This document shows, piece by piece, positions 5,077 to 8,177 of a stretch of DNA of 8,177 nt (positions are counted from its first letter, which is position 1; every line of letters begins with the position of its first letter). The notes below the pieces were generated by a model. The model saw only the letters and a list, made by a program, of their open reading frames with translations, was not told where the DNA came from and searched no databases. The position numbers were made by a program, and so were the translations under genes. Source of the DNA: Clostridiales bacterium (lineage in GTDB: Bacteria; Bacillota; Clostridia; Christensenellales; Aristaeellaceae); contig JAAYJP010000069.1 of the NCBI GenBank assembly GCA_012522875.1, positions 1 to 8,177 of the forward strand, read 5' to 3'.

Positions 5077-6462
5077 TCAGTTGTGTTTGTTGATTGTGTA
5101 CGCACTGGGTGTGTTTTCCCCTGTCTCCGGCTCTTCTTCATCCATCAGTGCGGGCATTTCGCTCCCCTCCAGAGATTCCACATTACGAAGCCGCCGTGTA
5201 ATAACGCGGGTTTTCCGGGTGGCTGCCTCGATGGATTCGCTGGCCTGGCGCAGGCGCATCTGCGTCTTCTCCAGGGTGTCTCCAAAGGCGGAGAACTCAC
5301 TCTTTACCTGGCCTAAAAGGCGCCAAACCTCGCCTGAGTGCTTCTCAATGGCCAAGGTCCTAAACCCCATCTGAAGGCTGTTGAGCAGCGCCAAAAGCGT
5401 GGTGGGGCCCGCCACGGTAACGCGGTGAACTTGCTGGAGCCTGCTCACCAGACCCGGCACACGCAACACTTCGGCATACAGGCCTTCCACCGGCAGGTAG
5501 AGAATTGCGAAGTCCGTGGTGTCTGGCGGGGAGATGTATTTGGAAACGCGTATTGCTTCCCGCGTAATAGCCTGGCTCAAGGCACTCAGCGCTTCATCTG
5601 CCCGTTTTTTATCATCGCCTTCCTGTGCTGCCTGCAGGCGCTCATAGTCCTCCAGGGGGAACTTGGCGTCAATGGGCAGATGCACAATGGCGCCGTCTTC
5701 CCGGCCCGGCAGGCGGATGGCATACTCTACCCGCTCACTACTGCCCGGCATGACCGCAATATTGGTGTCATACTGGGCTGGTGCCAGCGCTTCTTCCAGC
5801 AACATGCCCAATTGGGTTTCTCCCCATGTGCCACGGGTTTTGATGTTGCTGAGCACCTTTTTTAGATCCCCAACACCGCTGGCCAGGGTTTGCATCTCCC
5901 CCAGCCCCTTGTGTACTGCCTCAAGGCGTTCGTTCACAAGGGAAAAGCTTTCTCCCAAGCGGCGGCTTAAGGTCTGATGCAGATTTTCGTCCACGGTCTT
6001 GCGCATTTCTTCCAGCTTTTCAGCGTTGTCCTGGCGCATCTGGGTGAGGGCTGAGAAGAGTGTATCCCGTATCTCCCCAACCTTCTGGTCATTTTGCCCG
6101 AGCCTGACATTGAGTACCTCATCCAGGTGCTTCAGCCGCCCCTCCTGGGCAGTGAGGGCGCTGTCGAGTCTTTGGTCCATCCGGTTCAGCCGGGCAGCCG
6201 AAGAAGCTTCCTGGGCGCGCAGAGCGCTCTGAAGAGCGCTCTGGTCGTAGTTGGCATTGGCGGTGAGCCTGGACTCAGTGTCCCGGATCAGGCGTTCCAT
6301 ATACTCGCTCAGCACACCTTCACTGCGCTGGCTGATTTTCAGGGCGATATCATTCTGCCTTTTTTGGCGAACAGCCAGGACGATCAGGATGACCAAAGTG
6401 CAGAGAAGAAACAGAAGAAAGGCGATCTGCCAGAGCAATGGGTTCTGGAGTATCTCAGGCAT
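5077..6462 (-). CDS. rmuC: DNA recombination protein RmuC
   Basis: RmuC proteins limit recombination at inverted repeats in E. coli and carry a domain related to PD-(D/E)xK nucleases; the exact activity is not settled. This copy has 461 residues. A membrane segment is at about 11-31 (WQIAFLLFLLCTLVILIVLA). A long Gln/Glu/Arg-rich coiled-coil region runs from about 35 to 200. The RmuC domain (about 200-405) carries RGTWGETQLG (210-219), PIDAKFPLEDYERL (263-276), FAILYLPVEGLYAE (318-331) and AGPTTLLALLNSL (351-363). The acidic tail (EEEPETGEN) is not conserved in my experience. ATG 6462 is preferred over TTG 6528, which would extend 22 residues deep into tdk. The chosen start overlaps the tdk stop by 8 bases, a translational-coupling arrangement. 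A 12-base tandem repeat inside the gene encodes SALQSALR. Family assignment is secure. Confidence 0.95.
   Translation of the reverse strand: MPEILQNPLLWQIAFLLFLLCTLVILIVLAVRQKRQNDIALKISQRSEGVLSEYMERLIRDTESRLTANANYDQSALQSALRAQEASSAARLNRMDQRLDSALTAQEGRLKHLDEVLNVRLGQNDQKVGEIRDTLFSALTQMRQDNAEKLEEMRKTVDENLHQTLSRRLGESFSLVNERLEAVHKGLGEMQTLASGVGDLKKVLSNIKTRGTWGETQLGMLLEEALAPAQYDTNIAVMPGSSERVEYAIRLPGREDGAIVHLPIDAKFPLEDYERLQAAQEGDDKKRADEALSALSQAITREAIRVSKYISPPDTTDFAILYLPVEGLYAEVLRVPGLVSRLQQVHRVTVAGPTTLLALLNSLQMGFRTLAIEKHSGEVWRLLGQVKSEFSAFGDTLEKTQMRLRQASESIEAATRKTRVITRRLRNVESLEGSEMPALMDEEEPETGENTPSAYTINKHN
6221..6242. repeat. Tandem palindrome AGAGCGCTCT inside rmuC
   Basis: AGAGCGCTCT is its own reverse complement and occurs twice (6221-6230 and 6233-6242), separated by GA, giving a 12-base period. 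In the rmuC frame it encodes the repeated SALQ/SALR of the coiled-coil region (residues 77-82), so it may be a small in-frame duplication of four codons. Confidence 0.7.
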
Positions 6463-7045
6463 GGCTGATGCCCTTTCGCCAGTGCTTGTAGCATAGGCCG
6501 ATATAGCGGATGGCCTGCTGGTTGTCAATGAGCACCTGCTGGCCCTTCTTGACTACATTACCCTCCGGATCAATCCTGGTGTTCATGGTGGCCTTGGCAC
6601 CGCACCAGCATAGCCCGCCCGGCACCTCGTGAATCTCCTCCGCAAGGCGAAGAAGCGCGGCAGAGCCGGGAAAGAAGTTGCCCTGGAAGTCCGTCTTCAG
6701 CCCATAGCAGAAAATATCCAGTTTCTCAGCCATGTCAGCCAACTCCTGCACCTGTTCAGGCGTTAAGAACTGGGCCTCATCCACAAACACATACTCAAAG
6801 CCCGAGCAGGCGTTGCGGGCGGCCAGCCATAAAAGCTGTTCCCTGGCACTGTGGCCGTTTTCCAGCACCAACTCCGCTGGAGCCTTCAGCCCCACCCGGG
6901 AATAAACCATGTTCTCTCCTGCGCGGGTATCAATGGCCGGCTTAACCAACGCCACCCGCAGGCCTAACTGCTGGTAGTTGTAGCGCTGCATCAGAAGCTG
7001 CGCCGTCTTGCTGGATCCCATCACGCCATAATAGAAGAACAGCAT
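6455..7045 (-). CDS. tdk: Thymidine kinase (type II)
   Basis: This cytoplasmic enzyme phosphorylates thymidine to dTMP with ATP in pyrimidine salvage. The 196-residue length is typical. The P-loop is GVMGSSKT (7-14). The Walker-B/catalytic motif is VFVDEAQFL (86-94) with the presumed catalytic base Glu90. YGLKTDFQGNFFPGS (114-128) is the family's conserved block near the active site. The structural zinc site is CWC (Cys146, Cys148) with Cys185 and His188 (CYKHW); I recall the C-x-C plus C-x-K-H form from enterobacterial-type enzymes, whereas others use two CxxC pairs. ATG 7045-7043 shares one base with the recR stop (TAATG), so translation is probably coupled. The TGA at 6457-6455 lies 8 bases inside rmuC. 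No promoter of its own is visible. Confidence 0.96.
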   Translation of the reverse strand: MLFFYYGVMGSSKTAQLLMQRYNYQQLGLRVALVKPAIDTRAGENMVYSRVGLKAPAELVLENGHSAREQLLWLAARNACSGFEYVFVDEAQFLTPEQVQELADMAEKLDIFCYGLKTDFQGNFFPGSAALLRLAEEIHEVPGGLCWCGAKATMNTRIDPEGNVVKKGQQVLIDNQQAIRYIGLCYKHWRKGISHA

Positions 7046-7644
7046 TACATTTCACGCCTGCCTTCCATGGCTTTGGACAGGGTAACCTCATCCGCATACT
7101 CCAGGTCGCTCCCGACAGGCACACCATGGGCAATGCGGGTCACTCTGATGTGGTGGGGTTTCACGAGACGGGCGATGTAACTGGCTGTTGCTTCCCCCTC
7201 AATATCCGGGTTGGTGGCCAGAATCATCTCCTGCACTTCTCCATTCTCCAGGCGGTCCAGAAGCTCCCTGATGCGGATGTCTTCCGGTCCGACACCGTCC
7301 ATGGGCGACAGGATGCCGTGGAGCACATGGTACAATCCGTGGTAATCATGCATGCGCTCCATGGCCGCCACGTCCCGGGGGTCCCGCACCACGCAGAGCA
7401 AATCCTGCCGGCGCCTGGTATCGGCGCACACGGGGCAAAGATTGTCCGAGGTGTAATTGCCGCAACGCTCACAGAGCCTGATAGCCTCACGCCCCAAATA
7501 GATTCCCTGGGTCAACTCCCGTACCTCATCCAAGGGCCGCGCCGCCAGGAAATAGGCCAGGCGCTGGGCACTTTTTCGCCCAATGCCGGGGAGTTTGGCC
7601 AATTCCGCTGCCATTTGCTCAATGGGTTCCGCTTGCTGGCCCAT
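7045..7644 (-). CDS. recR: Recombination mediator protein RecR
   Basis: RecR works with RecO (and RecF) to load RecA onto SSB-coated single-stranded DNA during gap and break repair. The 199 residues show the full family layout: an N-terminal helix-hairpin-helix (LPGIGRKSAQRLAYFL, 18-33), a four-Cys zinc finger (Cys58, Cys61, Cys70, Cys73; CERCGNYTSDNLCPVC), then a Toprim domain from about 80. That domain includes LCVVRDPRDV (83-92), ILATNPDIEGEATASYI (141-157) and HGVPVGSDLEYADEVTL (173-189), plus the C-terminal SKAMEGRR. ATG 7644 abuts the ybaB stop (TAAATG) and matches the usual start length upstream of the helix-hairpin-helix; Met11 would be too short. The end overlaps the tdk start by one base. 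Arg87 stands where many RecR proteins have Glu. Confidence 0.97.
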   Translation of the reverse strand: MGQQAEPIEQMAAELAKLPGIGRKSAQRLAYFLAARPLDEVRELTQGIYLGREAIRLCERCGNYTSDNLCPVCADTRRRQDLLCVVRDPRDVAAMERMHDYHGLYHVLHGILSPMDGVGPEDIRIRELLDRLENGEVQEMILATNPDIEGEATASYIARLVKPHHIRVTRIAHGVPVGSDLEYADEVTLSKAMEGRREM

Positions 7645-7980
7645 TTAAAGAAGCCCGCCCATCCCGCCAGGCGCCATGGATGCCATGGCAGCCTCCCGGG
7701 CTTCCTCGCCCTGACGCAGCGCCCCATTCACAGCGGCCTTGACCATATCTTCCAGCATCTCCACATCATCCGGATCAACGGCCTCGGGTTTAATGGACAG
7801 GCTGAGCAGTTCGCGCCTGCCGGATACTCTGCAGGTAACCATGCCACCGCCGGCTGACGCCTCATATTCCTTCGCGTCCAAGGCTTCCTGGGTTTTGGCC
7901 AGCTGCTCCTGCATCTTCTGCGCCTGTCGCATCAACTGCTGCATATTGCCGCCGCCAAAGGGATTGCCGCCTCTTGCCAT
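7645..7980 (-). CDS. ybaB: YbaB/EbfC family nucleoid-associated DNA-binding protein
   Basis: YbaB/EbfC proteins are small dimeric DNA-binding proteins that associate with the nucleoid and are commonly encoded just before recR. The 111 residues have the usual layout: Gly-rich start (MARGGNPFGGG), a long Gln-rich helix at 13-38 (MQQLMRQAQKMQEQLAKTQE), a beta core with SAGGGMVTCRVSGRRELLSL (42-61), a second helix DDVEMLEDMVKAAVNGAL (71-88), and the Gly/Met-rich tail MAPGGMGGLL. ATG 7980 is chosen over TTG 7992 because GGAGG (7990-7986) lies 5 bases ahead of it and the product then begins with the typical MARG sequence. Its stop TAA (7647-7645) directly precedes the recR ATG. It appears to be the first gene of the five-gene transcript. 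Confidence 0.96.
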   Translation of the reverse strand: MARGGNPFGGGNMQQLMRQAQKMQEQLAKTQEALDAKEYEASAGGGMVTCRVSGRRELLSLSIKPEAVDPDDVEMLEDMVKAAVNGALRQGEEAREAAMASMAPGGMGGLL

Positions 7981-7985
7981 ATTAT

Positions 7986-7990
7986 CCTCC
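7986..7990 (-). promoter_or_regulatory. Ribosome binding site that sets the ybaB start
   Basis: GGAGG on the minus strand lies 5 bases before ATG 7980. A TTG at 7992-7990 overlaps this site and is therefore unlikely to be the start. Confidence 0.85.
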
Positions 7991-8045
7991 AAACAGGCCT
8001 AAAGTAGCCCGATGTATTGCCCGGCTTGCCAAACCAGCCTGCGCC

Positions 8046-8074
8046 ATTATAGCATTGAATAGCGATTTTTTGAA
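8046..8074 (-). promoter_or_regulatory. Sigma-A promoter of the ybaB-recR-tdk-rmuC-VOC operon
   Basis: On the minus strand the -10 box is a perfect TATAAT (8051-8046), preceded by TGC, which supplies an extended -10 TG. A 17-base spacer separates it from TTCAAA (8074-8069), a four-of-six match to the -35 consensus. The start is expected near 8039, giving a leader of about 59 bases before ybaB. No other comparable promoter is seen ahead of the downstream genes. Confidence 0.75.
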
Positions 8075-8080
8075 GTTGCA

Positions 8081-8106
8081 TGAAAGAGCCGCTGCTTTCA
8101 CAGCGG
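8081..8106. other. Interleaved inverted repeats upstream of the ybaB promoter
   Basis: CCGCTG (8089-8094) pairs with CAGCGG (8101-8106) around the 6-base loop CTTTCA (8095-8100). That loop is an exact complement of TGAAAG (8081-8086). The order is thus a-b-a'-b' interleaved, allowing either of two hairpins or a tight H-type pseudoknot in RNA. On the minus strand the G+C stem could serve as a terminator for the gene beyond the right edge, though it is followed by CTCTTTC rather than a clean T run. Confidence 0.4.
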
Positions 8107-8132
8107 TTTGAAGGCAAAAAACCGACTGGCTT

Positions 8133-8177
8133 CTACCTGGCCGCCTTGCTTTCACAGTAGAGGCAGCGATACTCGTC
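8133..8177 (-). CDS. Possible C-terminal end of an upstream gene (partial)
   Basis: From the right edge one minus-strand frame reads DEYRCLYCESKAAR and then TAG (8135-8133). The CLYC pair resembles a small zinc-ribbon tail. Fourteen codons are too few to identify a family or to be sure this is coding. It does not look like a DnaX C-terminus, which is a common neighbour before ybaB. The frame, the CxxC pair and a following hairpin are the only support. Confidence 0.25.
   Translation of the reverse strand, partial: DEYRCLYCESKAAR

Noticed and set aside
6463..6528. TTG start at 6528 for rmuC
   Set aside because: It would add 22 polar residues before the membrane segment and overlap tdk by 74 bases. 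ATG 6462 gives the usual short N-terminus and an 8-base overlap.
7378..7390. Arg87 in RecR in place of the Toprim glutamate
   Set aside because: As I recall, Bacillus subtilis RecR has Gln at the same place (CVVQDP), so this position varies in Bacillota and is not evidence of a defective protein.
7126..7857. Plus-strand open frame of 243 codons
   Set aside because: It is antisense to recR and ybaB, both of which show clear family motifs. It is a shadow of their codon composition.
7981..7992. TTG start at 7992 for ybaB
   Set aside because: This codon overlaps the GGAGG ribosome site that correctly spaces ATG 7980.

Overview
The window looks like chromosomal DNA from a low-to-mid G+C Gram-positive bacterium of the Clostridia type (Bacillota). 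The support is indirect: strong AGGAGG-type ribosome binding sites, sigma-A-like promoters, a ybaB-recR pair, a Firmicutes-like RecR, and a large family-5 solute-binding protein. By eye the base composition is slightly G+C-rich. No genus can be named. I see no tRNA, rRNA, CRISPR array, transposase or integrase, and no gene-free stretch longer than about 140 bases.

Left part (1-2634, minus strand). A family-5 (OppA-like) ABC transporter solute-binding protein runs off the left edge. It has its own near-consensus promoter (-35 TTGACA, 17-bp spacer, -10 TAAAAT) and a 7-bp-arm inverted repeat covering the predicted transcription start. Just upstream of it on the same strand is a small unrecognised protein with four predicted membrane segments.

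Centre (2701-4680, plus strand). Divergent from that membrane protein is a 613-residue protein I cannot assign to a named family. Its first ~136 residues have the layout of an ECF sigma factor (region-2-like then region-4-like), in degenerate form. One membrane segment follows (about 173-191), then about 400 residues predicted to lie outside the cell. The 66-bp gap between the two divergent genes carries a split inverted repeat, CACAA-N3-GGGGG, one copy directly ahead of each start codon. This pair is the best candidate in the window for an undescribed membrane signalling module. After it comes a 138-bp convergent spacer with competing hairpins.

Right part (4681-7980, minus strand). Five genes are packed as an apparent operon in the order ybaB, recR, thymidine kinase, rmuC, glyoxalase-like VOC protein. 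ybaB stop abuts recR start (TAAATG), recR and tdk share one base (TAATG), tdk and rmuC overlap by 8 bases, and rmuC and the VOC gene are 12 bases apart. A promoter with a perfect TATAAT and an extended -10 TG lies about 60 bases ahead of ybaB. Four of the five products act on DNA or its precursors: a nucleoid-associated protein, recombination mediator RecR, dTMP salvage, and the recombination-limiting RmuC. The VOC enzyme is the outlier.

Right edge (7993-8177). This holds the ybaB promoter, a pair of interleaved inverted repeats, and possibly the last 14 codons of another minus-strand gene ending in a CxxC-containing tail.
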